Positions 11,075 through 18,435 of a DNA stretch of 64,000 nt are shown piece by piece (positions within the stretch are counted from its first letter, which is position 1; each line of letters begins with the position of its first letter). The DNA lies in the NCBI RefSeq assembly GCF_018829635.1, contig NZ_JAHKKG010000006.1, positions 372,001 to 436,000 on the forward strand. Direction: 5' to 3'. Origin of the DNA: Paractinoplanes bogorensis (GTDB taxonomy: Bacteria > Actinomycetota > Actinomycetes > Mycobacteriales > Micromonosporaceae). Under the pieces are notes generated by a model, which saw only the letters and a list, made by a program, of their open reading frames with translations, was not told the DNA's origin and made no database searches. Position numbers and translations under genes: made by a program.

Positions 11075-11746
11075 ATGATGAGCGCTGATCATGAACTGAC
11101 GACGTTTCGGCCGGCTGCGGCGGCCGATGTGGAACGGGTGGCGCGCCTGCATGCCGACAGTTGGCGTCGCCACTATCGGGGTGCCTACGCCGACGCGTTT
11201 CTTGACGCTGATGTCGGCGCCAACCGGCTGGCCTACTGGTCCGCCTGTCTCGGCGCGGCGCCGGCCGTGCCGGCCCAGCTCGCCGCGGACTCAGGCCCCG
11301 CAACTGTCCCGGCCCAGCTCGCCGCGGAGTCGTCAGGCCCCGCGGACGCCCCGGCCCGGCCGGATGAGCGGCCCGCCGGGTCCGCGACCATCCTGGCCGA
11401 GCAGGGTGACCGCCTTGTCGGCTTTGTTCACGTCGTCTTCGACCATGACCCGACGTGGGGCAGCCTTGTCGACAACCTGCATGTTGCCGGCGATCGGAAG
11501 CGCACGGGTCTGGGCACCCGGCTGCTCGGACGGGCGGCCGCGCTCACCACGGGCGGGATCTATCTATGGGTGCTGGAGCAGAACTCGGCCGCTCAGCAGT
11601 TCTATGTGCGGCTCGGGGCTGTCCGGGTCGAGACGGCCACGGCCTCGGCTCCCGGCGGTGACCCGGCCAACCTCAACGGCACCCCGCGCAAACACCGCAT
11701 GGCCTGGCCCGACGCCACGCGACTGGCCCCGGCCCGCAGCAGCTGA
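11075..11746 (+). CDS. GNAT-family N-acetyltransferase
   Basis: A 223-aa acetyl-CoA-dependent acyltransferase. The N-terminal TTFRPAAAADVERVARLHADSWRRHYRG and the acetyl-CoA loop VAGDRKRTGLGTRLLGRAAAL (R/Q-x-x-G-x-G/A type) are clear, and LEQNSAAQQFYVRLGAV is the typical last helix. An Ala/Pro-rich insertion of about 40 residues splits the domain and consists of a 13-codon duplication (VPAQLAADSGPAT, then a near copy). ATG 11075 is chosen over upstream in-frame codons because GGGAGGG precedes it. The acceptor substrate is unknown. Confidence 0.88.
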   Translation: MMSADHELTTFRPAAAADVERVARLHADSWRRHYRGAYADAFLDADVGANRLAYWSACLGAAPAVPAQLAADSGPATVPAQLAAESSGPADAPARPDERPAGSATILAEQGDRLVGFVHVVFDHDPTWGSLVDNLHVAGDRKRTGLGTRLLGRAAALTTGGIYLWVLEQNSAAQQFYVRLGAVRVETATASAPGGDPANLNGTPRKHRMAWPDATRLAPARSS

Positions 11747-11770
11747 TAACGACCCTGTCGGCTGCGGCTG

Positions 11771-12595
11771 TCAGTAGTAGGAGCGGTAGCGCCGCCGCCG
11801 TCGGCGGTGCGGGTCGCTCCACAGGTTGCGGCTCAGGAACAGGGCTATGCCGGCGACCACCACCACGATGACGCCGAGGATCGGCAGGCTGATCGGCGAT
11901 CCGGATTCGCTCTGGGCGTCGGCGACCAGCGACGCCTGGGCCGCGTTACCGCCGCCGGCGGCCGGGGCCGCCGCGTTCGGCGGGGGCGCGGTGGGCAGCG
12001 CCGCGAAGTCGACCAGGTTGCTGCTCTCGAGCAGCGTCAGGTGGGTCATCACGAACTGGTTGGCGCGCTGCGCCAGCTTGCGGATCGTGTCGTTGCGGGT
12101 GCTCGTCCGGATCGTCGCGATGGCCGGGAAGATCTTGCCGTGGGCGGCGCGCAACCGGTCGATGTAGATCTGGTCGAAGTCCTTGCCCTGGGCGTCGCGC
12201 ATCTCGGCCAGCCAGCCCTGCTGGTCCTCGTTGGGCTTGTCCGGCAGTTCGATCTTCAGCTTGGTGGCGGCCTCGCGCACCATCTTGTCGAGCACGATGT
12301 GCTGGTCGGCGATGTTGCGGCCGATCGCCTTGATCCGCGGGTCGTCGGACCGTTCCTGCGCCATCTCGCCGGCCGGGATCTCCCACAGACCGGCCAGCCG
12401 CACCTTCACCGCGAAGTCCCGGTCGGCCTCGGCGACCTTGCCCTTACCGGTGTCGGTGATCAGTTGGTTCGGGGGCAACGGCACCCCGGGCTCGGCCATG
12501 GCGGCCTGCGGCTGGATCACGATCAGGGCGGTGGCGGCCACCGCCACCCCGACCAGCCGGCCACGCCAGCGGGACACACGCTCGACGGCGGACAC
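11771..12595 (-). CDS. DUF4142 domain protein, exported and membrane-anchored
   Basis: A 274-aa exported protein. Residues about 10-33 form a signal peptide ending near AMAEP. The DUF4142 helical domain (DRDFAVKVRLAGLWEIPAGEMAQERSDDPRIKAIGRNI) spans roughly 55-190. An Ala/Pro linker follows, then a C-terminal membrane helix (ISLPILGVIVVVVAGIALFL) and an Arg-rich tail. DUF4142 is ferritin-like in shape but of unknown function. GTG 12595 is preferred because AGGAGG lies 6 bases upstream; an upstream in-frame start at 12640 is unlikely. It converges with the GNAT gene. Confidence 0.85.
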   Translation of the reverse strand: MSAVERVSRWRGRLVGVAVAATALIVIQPQAAMAEPGVPLPPNQLITDTGKGKVAEADRDFAVKVRLAGLWEIPAGEMAQERSDDPRIKAIGRNIADQHIVLDKMVREAATKLKIELPDKPNEDQQGWLAEMRDAQGKDFDQIYIDRLRAAHGKIFPAIATIRTSTRNDTIRKLAQRANQFVMTHLTLLESSNLVDFAALPTAPPPNAAAPAAGGGNAAQASLVADAQSESGSPISLPILGVIVVVVAGIALFLSRNLWSDPHRRRRRRYRSYY

Positions 12596-12704
12596 GTCAA
12601 CCTCCTCGTCCTGTGGTTCCCCCACGTTCCTGATGTGCACTGGTACGGACGGGGGAGCCGTTCCGGATCAAAGGAGATCCACAGAAAACACGGAAGTGTG
12701 ACGC

Positions 12705-12739
12705 CGAAGGGCGGCGCCGACCTGCGGCGCCGCCCTTCG
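12705..12739 (-). terminator. Hairpin terminator downstream of the GH64 gene
   Basis: A perfect 15-bp stem (12705-12719 with 12725-12739) encloses a 5-base loop, 16 bases beyond the stop of the GH64 gene. There is no T tract, as is common in GC-rich actinomycetes. It separates two same-strand genes. Confidence 0.75.
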
Positions 12740-12755
12740 ATACGTCAGATAACGG

Positions 12756-14195
12756 TCAGATGGGGAGCCAGAGCGCCAGAACGTTCGGCGGCTCCCACCC
12801 GGTCAGCGACGTGTGCGCCTGACGGCACTGGTAGCGCACGCCGTTGTAGGTCACGATCTGACCCACCGCGTACGGGGTGTTGGGCGCCCACGACGTGGTG
12901 CCGGCGGGCGGCTGGGTCGTCGTCGGCGGCCGCGTGGTGGGGGCGGTCGTCGGCGGGCGCGTCGTCGGGGGAGTGGTCGCCGGCGGCTGGGTGGGCGGGT
13001 TGCCGCCCGCGCCGAACGGGCTCAGGATGATGCTGGCCCGCTGCGGGTCGCCGTCGTTGACCAGCGACTCGAAGCCGCCGACGTCGTCGTACGCGAAACC
13101 GTAGGCCTTCCCGTCGGCCATGTTGGCGTGGATGATCCGCGAGTAGTGGTTGGCCGCGCTGTTCTTGTAGAACGCGTTAGCGTCCAGCACCGGCTCCTGC
13201 GTCGAGGTGCCGAGCGTGCCCCGGACGAGGGCGGTGCAGATCGTGCGCCGCACCTCGCTCTGGATGAACGGGGCGACGTTGGGCGCGTTGAACACCCCGT
13301 CACAGCCCCACACGTTCGACGTCGTGGGCTTGTCGACCGTCGCGACCTCGGCCCCCGAACTGTCCGTGAAGCGCATGGTGTTGCCGACCGTACGGCCGAA
13401 GAACTTCCGATTCGGCTCGGCCGAGCGCGGAACCACGGTGAGCGTGCGGCTGGTGTAGGAGGCGAAGGCCGAGTTGATGTACGAGTCCAGGTAGTTGGCC
13501 GAGAACAGTCCGGCGTCGGTGGCCTTGCCCGGCGCCAGCACGCGCAGGACCGTGCCGTCGGAGCGGGTGATGACCGAGCGTTCCCAGCCGGGCTGGGCCT
13601 TGATCGCGTTGATCACCTTGTTGCGGCCGTCGTTCACGACATCGCCCGTACGCTTCGTCTGGCCGGCGCCGTTGGTCACGGTGACCGCGTGCGGGATGCC
13701 GAAGAAGTCGACCTGCGAGCTGTTCAGCCAGAGGCCGGCGTCGTTGAAGGTGAACTCGCTGGTGTCGAACAGGGTGTTGAAGTTGGGGTCACCGGGCGCC
13801 CAGGGCGCGGGCTGGACGAAGCCGTCCGGCGTGATGAAGAACTTGATCTTGTCGCGCATCGCCATGTAGACGCGGCCCGACAGTCCCTTGGGGATGCGGA
13901 TCGTCGTGCTGCCGCCGTTGCCCGGGCCGGGGATCGACACGTCGGGCGCCGGAACGGGCGGGAGGCCGCCCGCGGGCCACGGGCTGAACGCGCCGGCGCT
14001 GTTCACCGAGCCCCAGCGGCCGTTCATGATGCCGATGACATAGAGGTGCACCGCGTCGCCGCGTCCGGTGTTGTTCGTGACGGTGACGGGGAGGATGGCG
14101 GGCGATGCCGCCGAGGCGGGGAAGGTGACCGCCGCGATGGGCGCGGCGACGGCCAGGGCCGCCACCGCGCTGAGCCATGCGGTTCGCTTACGCAA
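12756..14195 (-). CDS. Secreted GH64-family beta-1,3-glucanase with chitin-binding module
   Basis: A 479-aa secreted enzyme. A Tat/Sec-type signal peptide covers residues 1-30 (ending near SASAASP). The GH64 (thaumatin-like) catalytic region runs to about 400, with features such as NTGRGDAVHLYVIG, GRVYMAMRDKIKFF, DFFGIPHAV and a terminal YGFAYDDVGGFESLV. A Pro/Thr linker (TTRPPTTAPTTRPP) leads to a C-terminal CBM5/12 module (SWAPNTPYAVGQIVTYNGVRYQC). GH64 enzymes release laminaripentaose from beta-1,3-glucan, so fungal wall degradation is likely. Upstream is a TTAACAACTGTCAA site similar to one before the neighbouring GH43 gene. Confidence 0.92.
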   Translation of the reverse strand: MRKRTAWLSAVAALAVAAPIAAVTFPASAASPAILPVTVTNNTGRGDAVHLYVIGIMNGRWGSVNSAGAFSPWPAGGLPPVPAPDVSIPGPGNGGSTTIRIPKGLSGRVYMAMRDKIKFFITPDGFVQPAPWAPGDPNFNTLFDTSEFTFNDAGLWLNSSQVDFFGIPHAVTVTNGAGQTKRTGDVVNDGRNKVINAIKAQPGWERSVITRSDGTVLRVLAPGKATDAGLFSANYLDSYINSAFASYTSRTLTVVPRSAEPNRKFFGRTVGNTMRFTDSSGAEVATVDKPTTSNVWGCDGVFNAPNVAPFIQSEVRRTICTALVRGTLGTSTQEPVLDANAFYKNSAANHYSRIIHANMADGKAYGFAYDDVGGFESLVNDGDPQRASIILSPFGAGGNPPTQPPATTPPTTRPPTTAPTTRPPTTTQPPAGTTSWAPNTPYAVGQIVTYNGVRYQCRQAHTSLTGWEPPNVLALWLPI

Positions 14196-14246
14196 GTCGG
14201 CTCCTCGATTCTGCTCTGGGGGAGTGTGCAGAATCTCTTCGGAAAG

Positions 14247-14260
14247 TTAACAACTGTCAA
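14247..14260 (-). promoter_or_regulatory. Promoter/operator candidate of the GH64 gene
   Basis: TTAACAACTGTCAA is nearly palindromic (half sites TTGACA and TGTTAA on the minus strand) and lies 52-65 bases before the start of the GH64 gene. TTGACA could also be the -35 hexamer, with GATTCT as a weak -10. A related element occurs before the GH43 gene. Confidence 0.4.
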
Positions 14261-14284
14261 TGGAGCCGGCCGAACACTGCCCTT

Positions 14285-15340
14285 TCACTCGAAGAACTTG
14301 AGACTGAACCCGGTGTTCGTGTTCGCGCCGGGCACGTTCGCCCGCGAGTAGGTGGTGTTGCCCCACCAGACGAACGTGCCGGTGTACCAGTGCCGGTTCG
14401 CCCACGAGTACGGCGTGCCCTTGGCGACCGCGTGGTACATCATCGGGAACCGCGGACCGGCCGGCGGGCTCGTCGCGATGTCGCCGTTGAGCAGCACGAA
14501 CGTGTGGTGGCCGGGCCCGTTGGCGGAGAGCGTGGGATCCCAGCCGGCCATCATGGTCGCTCGGTTCGAGCCGAACAGGCACCCGTTGCTCTTGTGCCAG
14601 TCCCACACGTACGTGGGATCGCCGCCGGCGCGCAGGCGCAGGTCGGCCAGGCAGTACTGGTCGCTCCAGCTGCCGTTGGCCGAGTACACGATGTGCAGCT
14701 GCCCGTTCGGGTCGCGGATCGGCTCCGGGCCCTCGTTGATGAACGGGTTGCCGACGACGCGTTCCCAGCTCTCGCGCGGCTGCGAGATGACGTACCGGCC
14801 GCCGGTGGTCGTGGTCGGGCTGCTCATCCGGGCGATGTAGATGTTCTGCTCGACGTTGGTGTCGCCGGCCCAGCCCGACCAGACGAACCAGCGCTGACCG
14901 TTGAAGACGAACATGGCGCCGTCGATGGCCCACTTGTCGTCGGGCAGGGCCATCCGCGTCTCACCCGTATATCCCGAGTCGGGCGCGGCGGAGCTGATCG
15001 CGTACATGCGGTGGGCGGAACCGCGGCCGGCCGAGAAGTAGATCCAGTAGCGCCCGCCGTCGGTGGTGATCTCGGGCGCCCACACCTCACCCAGGTTGCG
15101 GGTGTCGGTCCAGACCTGGCGCTGGGCCGTGCCGGCCAGACCGTCGGGCGACGAGGCCTGCCGGACGGCGATGCCGGCGCCGGTCGACTGCACCGAGATG
15201 TACGTGCCGCCGACCCGCAGCACGCTCGGGTCGGCCGCGCGCAGTGACGTCGGCCCGGCCTCGGCGGGCGCGGCGGTGAGCGCACCGGCGAGCACGAGAA
15301 CGGCAGCTATGGCCGCCCCGCGTTTCACGATGTTCTTCAT
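14285..15340 (-). CDS. Secreted GH43-type glycoside hydrolase (arabinanase/arabinofuranosidase-like)
   Basis: A 351-aa five-bladed beta-propeller enzyme with a signal peptide (residues 1-28, ending PAEAG). The GH43 acidic triad regions are recognisable: RAADPSVLRVGGTY (base Asp), DKWAIDGAMFVF (second Asp) and NPFINEGPEPI (general acid Glu). The WAPEI motif typical of the clan is also present. Such enzymes cleave alpha-L-arabinose or beta-xylose links in plant polysaccharides; the substrate is not certain. AGGGA precedes ATG 15340. It lies 89 bases before the GH64 gene on the same strand, and both have similar TTGACA-type sites upstream. Confidence 0.85.
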   Translation of the reverse strand: MKNIVKRGAAIAAVLVLAGALTAAPAEAGPTSLRAADPSVLRVGGTYISVQSTGAGIAVRQASSPDGLAGTAQRQVWTDTRNLGEVWAPEITTDGGRYWIYFSAGRGSAHRMYAISSAAPDSGYTGETRMALPDDKWAIDGAMFVFNGQRWFVWSGWAGDTNVEQNIYIARMSSPTTTTGGRYVISQPRESWERVVGNPFINEGPEPIRDPNGQLHIVYSANGSWSDQYCLADLRLRAGGDPTYVWDWHKSNGCLFGSNRATMMAGWDPTLSANGPGHHTFVLLNGDIATSPPAGPRFPMMYHAVAKGTPYSWANRHWYTGTFVWWGNTTYSRANVPGANTNTGFSLKFFE

Positions 15341-15389
15341 GACGAGTCCCTGGGGATGGGGGATGGGGATTCCTCAGGGTCGATCGAGA

Positions 15390-15405
15390 TTTACATCGTT
15401 GTCAA
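15390..15405 (-). promoter_or_regulatory. Promoter/operator candidate of the GH43 gene
   Basis: On the minus strand this reads TTGACAACGATGTAAA, an imperfect inverted repeat resembling LacI-family operators of sugar-hydrolase genes. It lies about 50-65 bases before the ATG at 15340. It shares the TTGACA / TGTnAA half sites with the element before GH64 (14247-14260), with a different spacing. Confidence 0.4.
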
Positions 15406-15437
15406 TGCGCGAACGGGCAACCGCGGGCGGAAAAGGG

Positions 15438-15478
15438 CACGCCGAAGAGCCGCCCCGCTGCCCGGGACGGCTGGCGTG
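15438..15478 (-). terminator. Intrinsic terminator of the 60-aa gene
   Basis: A two-part stem pairs CACGCC (15438-15443) with GGCGTG (15473-15478), and AGCCG (15448-15452) with CGGCT (15468-15472). On the minus strand it is followed by CCCTTTTCC. It starts 11 bases after the stop of the small gene at 15489. Confidence 0.65.
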
Positions 15479-15488
15479 GAGCCGGGGG

Positions 15489-15671
15489 TCAGAGCTGTTC
15501 GGGCGCTGTGTCCGGCACGATGACGAGAGCCTGCGGGGAGCGGCTCAGGGCAATGGTCGCGGCATGCAGGTACGCGCGGTTTCCGCTGGCCACGTATTCG
15601 GCACGCAGGAGGGCGGCGATCTCGTTCGCAGTCGCGACGGACGGGGCCTCGGCGTCAACAGTTCGGAACAT
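15489..15671 (-). CDS. Small hypothetical protein, 60 aa (possibly the larger part of a gene interrupted by a stop)
   Basis: The ORF from ATG 15671 encodes a short helical protein (SVATANEIAALLRAEYVASGNRAYLHAATIALS). About 80% of its third codon positions are G or C, and a terminator follows, so it looks genuine. Its own start has only a weak GAGAAAG upstream. In the same frame an ATG at 15704 with a good GAGGG site opens a 9-codon reading frame that ends in TGA (15677-15675), two codons before this ATG. Either a leader peptide is coupled to this gene, or an originally longer gene now has a nonsense codon. Function unknown. Confidence 0.5.
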   Translation of the reverse strand: MFRTVDAEAPSVATANEIAALLRAEYVASGNRAYLHAATIALSRSPQALVIVPDTAPEQL

Positions 15672-15990
15672 CGTTCACACTTTCTCGATCAGGAACTGGA
15701 CCATGATGCGCCCTCGCGAGCCCGGCGTCATCAACCGAACCGGTTAACGAGTCATTTGATCGCGAAGTGGCCGGCACAGGTGCGCTGCGATGGCTGGTGG
15801 CCGTTGGCGGGCGACCGGGTCCGCCTGGTGTCGCCGGCCAGCTTTCCGGAGGATGCGGGCCGGCGCCCTGGGCGGTCGGCGAGCTCGCGAAAGGGGATCT
15901 CGAGGCTTACTCCTGGCAGTCTCAGGTGACGCCGCCGAGGTCGCCTGGGAGCTGTTCGTCCCGGGCCGAGGAGAGATTCGAGGTACATGC
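15672..15990. other. Intergenic stretch between divergent genes
   Basis: About 320 bases with no convincing long gene. It contains the 9-codon frame (minus strand, 15704-15675) and its GAGGG site at 15711-15715, and the palindromic AACCGGTT near 15732. Several overlapping short frames on both strands lack codon bias or ribosome sites. Promoters of the 60-aa gene and of the deoxyribosyltransferase-like gene must lie here. Confidence 0.5.
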
Positions 15991-16419
15991 ATGGCGACGC
16001 CCCTCGTCTACTTCGCCCGTGCGGTTGACGGCCTGGAACGAGCCGGCCTGATCGCCGGCGCGGAGATGATCGGGTCCGAACTTCGGGAGTTCGGAATGCG
16101 AATGATCGATCCCGTCAGTACGTGGATGCAGGCGGTCGAGGGGAAGCCGGCCAGTGATGACCCGGCGGGCCTGGTGGAGTCCGACCTGGGGCTGCTGCGC
16201 CGATCCGACGGAGTCCTGATGGATATGTCGATCAAGGACCGCAACTACATCGGCTGCACCTGCGAGCTGACCTACGCCCACCTCTGGCGTATACCTTCGG
16301 TTGTCTGGGTCGGTGACACCGGGCTGGAGCAGCGCCCCTGGCTGCGCTACCACGCGACCGTTCTGGTCAACAGCCGCCAAGAAGCGATTCGGGCGGTCGC
16401 CGGGCTACTGCTTCACTGA
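15991..16419 (+). CDS. Nucleoside 2-deoxyribosyltransferase-like protein
   Basis: A 142-aa protein of the NDT fold. VYFARAVDG at the N-terminus takes the place of the family's YLAGP strand. RSDGVLMDMSIKDRNYIGCTCELTYAHLWRIPSVVWVG matches the D-x(n)-G-x-E core, with Glu92 in CELTYAH at the position of the catalytic nucleophile that forms the deoxyribosyl-enzyme intermediate. Family members exchange or hydrolyse N-glycosidic bonds of (deoxy)nucleosides or nucleotides, and some work in phage-conflict or nucleotide-salvage settings. Its 3' end overlaps the opposing alpha-toroid gene by 15 bases. Substrate and pathway are unknown. Confidence 0.7.
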   Translation: MATPLVYFARAVDGLERAGLIAGAEMIGSELREFGMRMIDPVSTWMQAVEGKPASDDPAGLVESDLGLLRRSDGVLMDMSIKDRNYIGCTCELTYAHLWRIPSVVWVGDTGLEQRPWLRYHATVLVNSRQEAIRAVAGLLLH

Positions 16420-17721
16420 CTCCCGGCCCGTGACCGCCACCTGGATGCCCAGCAGAATGATGGGCACGACCAGGCCGAATCCGACTTCCTCAGCCTTGAA
16501 GACCCCGGTCGCCACCAGGGCCGTTCCGCAGGCGAGCAGCAATCCGATCGCCATCATTGCCCAATGCCGGGTCGCCCATGTTCTTCGGGCACGCCACCGG
16601 ACGACGCTGAGCAGCCGCTGCGGCGCAATCTCCAGGTCGCGGCCGCCCTGAACCACCGCAGCCTGCGGGGACAACGGCGTCAGGACCTGTCCGCTGCGAA
16701 GCGGCAGCCGCGCCTTCACATCGGCGAGCGCTTCAAGGAAGGGCCAAATGGTCCATACGGAGAAGGTGGCCGAGCTGTCCACCCCTGGCCAACGTCCGTC
16801 CTCCAACTGACTTTCGCCGAGCGTATGCACGGAGGCGGCGATGAGATCGAATCGCACGGTGCCGGGTTGGCGGACCAGCGCCGACAGAGCGAAGGGCAAC
16901 CCGTGGTGCCAGATGGTGTTCTCCCACATGACGACCGACCCGCCCGCACTGACCCGGGTCACGTTGTAACTCTCCAGTCGTGCGTGGTCGTCATGTACTC
17001 GAGCCGGGTCAAGATGACTCGTCAGCCAGACGAAACCCTCGGTGATGACGTCTGAGGAGACGCGATCGGCCGACGCCGGACCGGCGTCGATCAAAGCCGC
17101 CAGCACGTATGACGTGTGTGTCACGGTGGCGGGGTGTCGCGGCCGTTCTCCCCACGCATGGGAGGAGGGATCGCGGGCACCGACCAGCCATCGGACACCG
17201 CCGGCGATGGCCGGTGCTCGCTGATCCAACTCGCTCAGGGCGCGGACGGCCATAGCCGTCACCCAGACTCTTGACTCCTGACCTCGGAACGCACCCCAGC
17301 CACCGTCGTCGTTCTGATTGTTGGTCAGCCAGGTCATCGCCCGGCGGGCATCCGGCCCGGCAGCAGAGAGCAGAGTTCCGCAACACGCGAGGAGACGGGC
17401 CACCAGGGCGGTGGCCTCCGTCACCGGTTGTCCAGCGCTCGTGTTGACCGCCCAGCCGCCGTCGAGCAGAGGATCCTCAGACTGCACCTGGCGGCTCCGC
17501 AAGAAGCGCAGACATTCCTGCTCGTGTTCGAAGGACCGTCCGTGGATGAGGAAACTGCTCAGCCCCGCGGCCGTGGCCGACGGTCCGGGCGTGGGGGCGT
17601 CGAGCCGGTGATACCAGCCGCCACCATCGCCCTCACCCGAGCGGTAGGTGCGTCTGAGAAGATCGAGGCTCTGTGCCACGAGCGCATCGATGGTGCGTCC
17701 GTCGATCCCGTGCACAATCAC
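16405..17721 (-). CDS. Prenyltransferase/squalene-cyclase-repeat (alpha-toroid) protein with C-terminal membrane anchor
   Basis: A 438-aa protein with an alpha/alpha-toroid of the terpene cyclase/prenyltransferase type over residues 1-340. QW-like motifs are visible: NQNDDGGWGAF, LLDGGWAVNT and QLEDGRWPGV. The DxDD motif of squalene-hopene cyclases is not seen, so it may bind or modify a lipid or peptide rather than cyclise squalene. Two hydrophobic helices near residues 387-405 and 413-430 anchor it in the membrane. GTG 17721 is the longest start; GTG 17715 has GAGG at better spacing. It is the last gene of the HIT-methyltransferase-toroid operon, 24 bases after the methyltransferase. Confidence 0.75.
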   Translation of the reverse strand: MIVHGIDGRTIDALVAQSLDLLRRTYRSGEGDGGGWYHRLDAPTPGPSATAAGLSSFLIHGRSFEHEQECLRFLRSRQVQSEDPLLDGGWAVNTSAGQPVTEATALVARLLACCGTLLSAAGPDARRAMTWLTNNQNDDGGWGAFRGQESRVWVTAMAVRALSELDQRAPAIAGGVRWLVGARDPSSHAWGERPRHPATVTHTSYVLAALIDAGPASADRVSSDVITEGFVWLTSHLDPARVHDDHARLESYNVTRVSAGGSVVMWENTIWHHGLPFALSALVRQPGTVRFDLIAASVHTLGESQLEDGRWPGVDSSATFSVWTIWPFLEALADVKARLPLRSGQVLTPLSPQAAVVQGGRDLEIAPQRLLSVVRWRARRTWATRHWAMMAIGLLLACGTALVATGVFKAEEVGFGLVVPIILLGIQVAVTGRESVKQ

Positions 17722-17745
17722 CTCGCTACGGTCATCGTCGTTCCG

Positions 17746-18417
17746 TCATGAGGCCTTACGAGCCACCGCCCGGATGAACGCGCTCGGCTCGGTACACGCG
17801 TAGTGACCACGTTGGTGGGACGTCGACAGAAGGTCCCAGCCATCCAGGAGGTCCTTGATGTAGCCGTCGTCGAAGAAGTGCCGGACGTGGCCCTTTCGGC
17901 TGAAGATGTGCTCGCCCAACTGTTCGCCATCGCCGTAATAAGGGTCGTCGGTCGACTTCACGCTGAAGGCAAGAATTCCGCCCCGACGGAGGACACGCGC
18001 TATCTCACCGAAGATCTGCCGGGTGACGTCGTCGTGGAAGTAATGCAGTGCCAGATGCGAGTACACGCCATCAAAACATTCGCTCTCGAAGGGCAGTCGA
18101 GCGGCGATGTCATGGACTCTGAGGTGGGTCCGGCGCCGTCTCGAAAAGCTCCAGCCATAAACCTTCCGTCGAGCTCGCCGAACAGCCAGTGGCGAGAAGT
18201 CGAGCCCCGCCACACGATGACCGGCGGACCGCATGGCCAGCAGATCGTGCCCCTGACCACAGCCGATGTCAAAAACGTCGGACCCCGCAGTCATGCGGTC
18301 GAGGAACAGGTCGCGAAATTCGCGATGTGATTCGTCCTGGCCGCTGGCGCCACGTCGTCGGTGCCATTCGTTCCAAAAGGTCAACTGCTCGGGAAGATCG
18401 CGTTGAGTCAGGCGCAT
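17746..18417 (-). CDS. Class I SAM-dependent methyltransferase
   Basis: A 223-aa Rossmann-type methyltransferase. Motif I is SDVFDIGCGQGHDLLAM (about residues 46-62), the acidic residue after strand 2 is in GLDFSPLAVRRAR, and motif IV is FESECFDGVYSHLALHYF. The closest pattern is methyltransferase type 11 (UbiE/small-molecule type). The N-terminus (LTFWNEWHRRRG) is characteristic of a subfamily that I cannot assign to a substrate. It sits 18 bases after the HIT gene and 24 before the toroid gene. GC content is visibly below that of the flanking genes (one sampled 60-base line is 55%). Confidence 0.85.
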   Translation of the reverse strand: MRLTQRDLPEQLTFWNEWHRRRGASGQDESHREFRDLFLDRMTAGSDVFDIGCGQGHDLLAMRSAGHRVAGLDFSPLAVRRARRKVYGWSFSRRRRTHLRVHDIAARLPFESECFDGVYSHLALHYFHDDVTRQIFGEIARVLRRGGILAFSVKSTDDPYYGDGEQLGEHIFSRKGHVRHFFDDGYIKDLLDGWDLLSTSHQRGHYACTEPSAFIRAVARKAS

Positions 18418-18435
18418 TGAATCGACTGCAATCTG

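Noticed and set aside
15752..15988. A 78-aa minus-strand frame next to the NDT-like gene
   Set aside because: Its start lies 3 bases from the divergent NDT start, leaving no room for ribosome sites, and the protein is Arg/Pro-rich with no domain.
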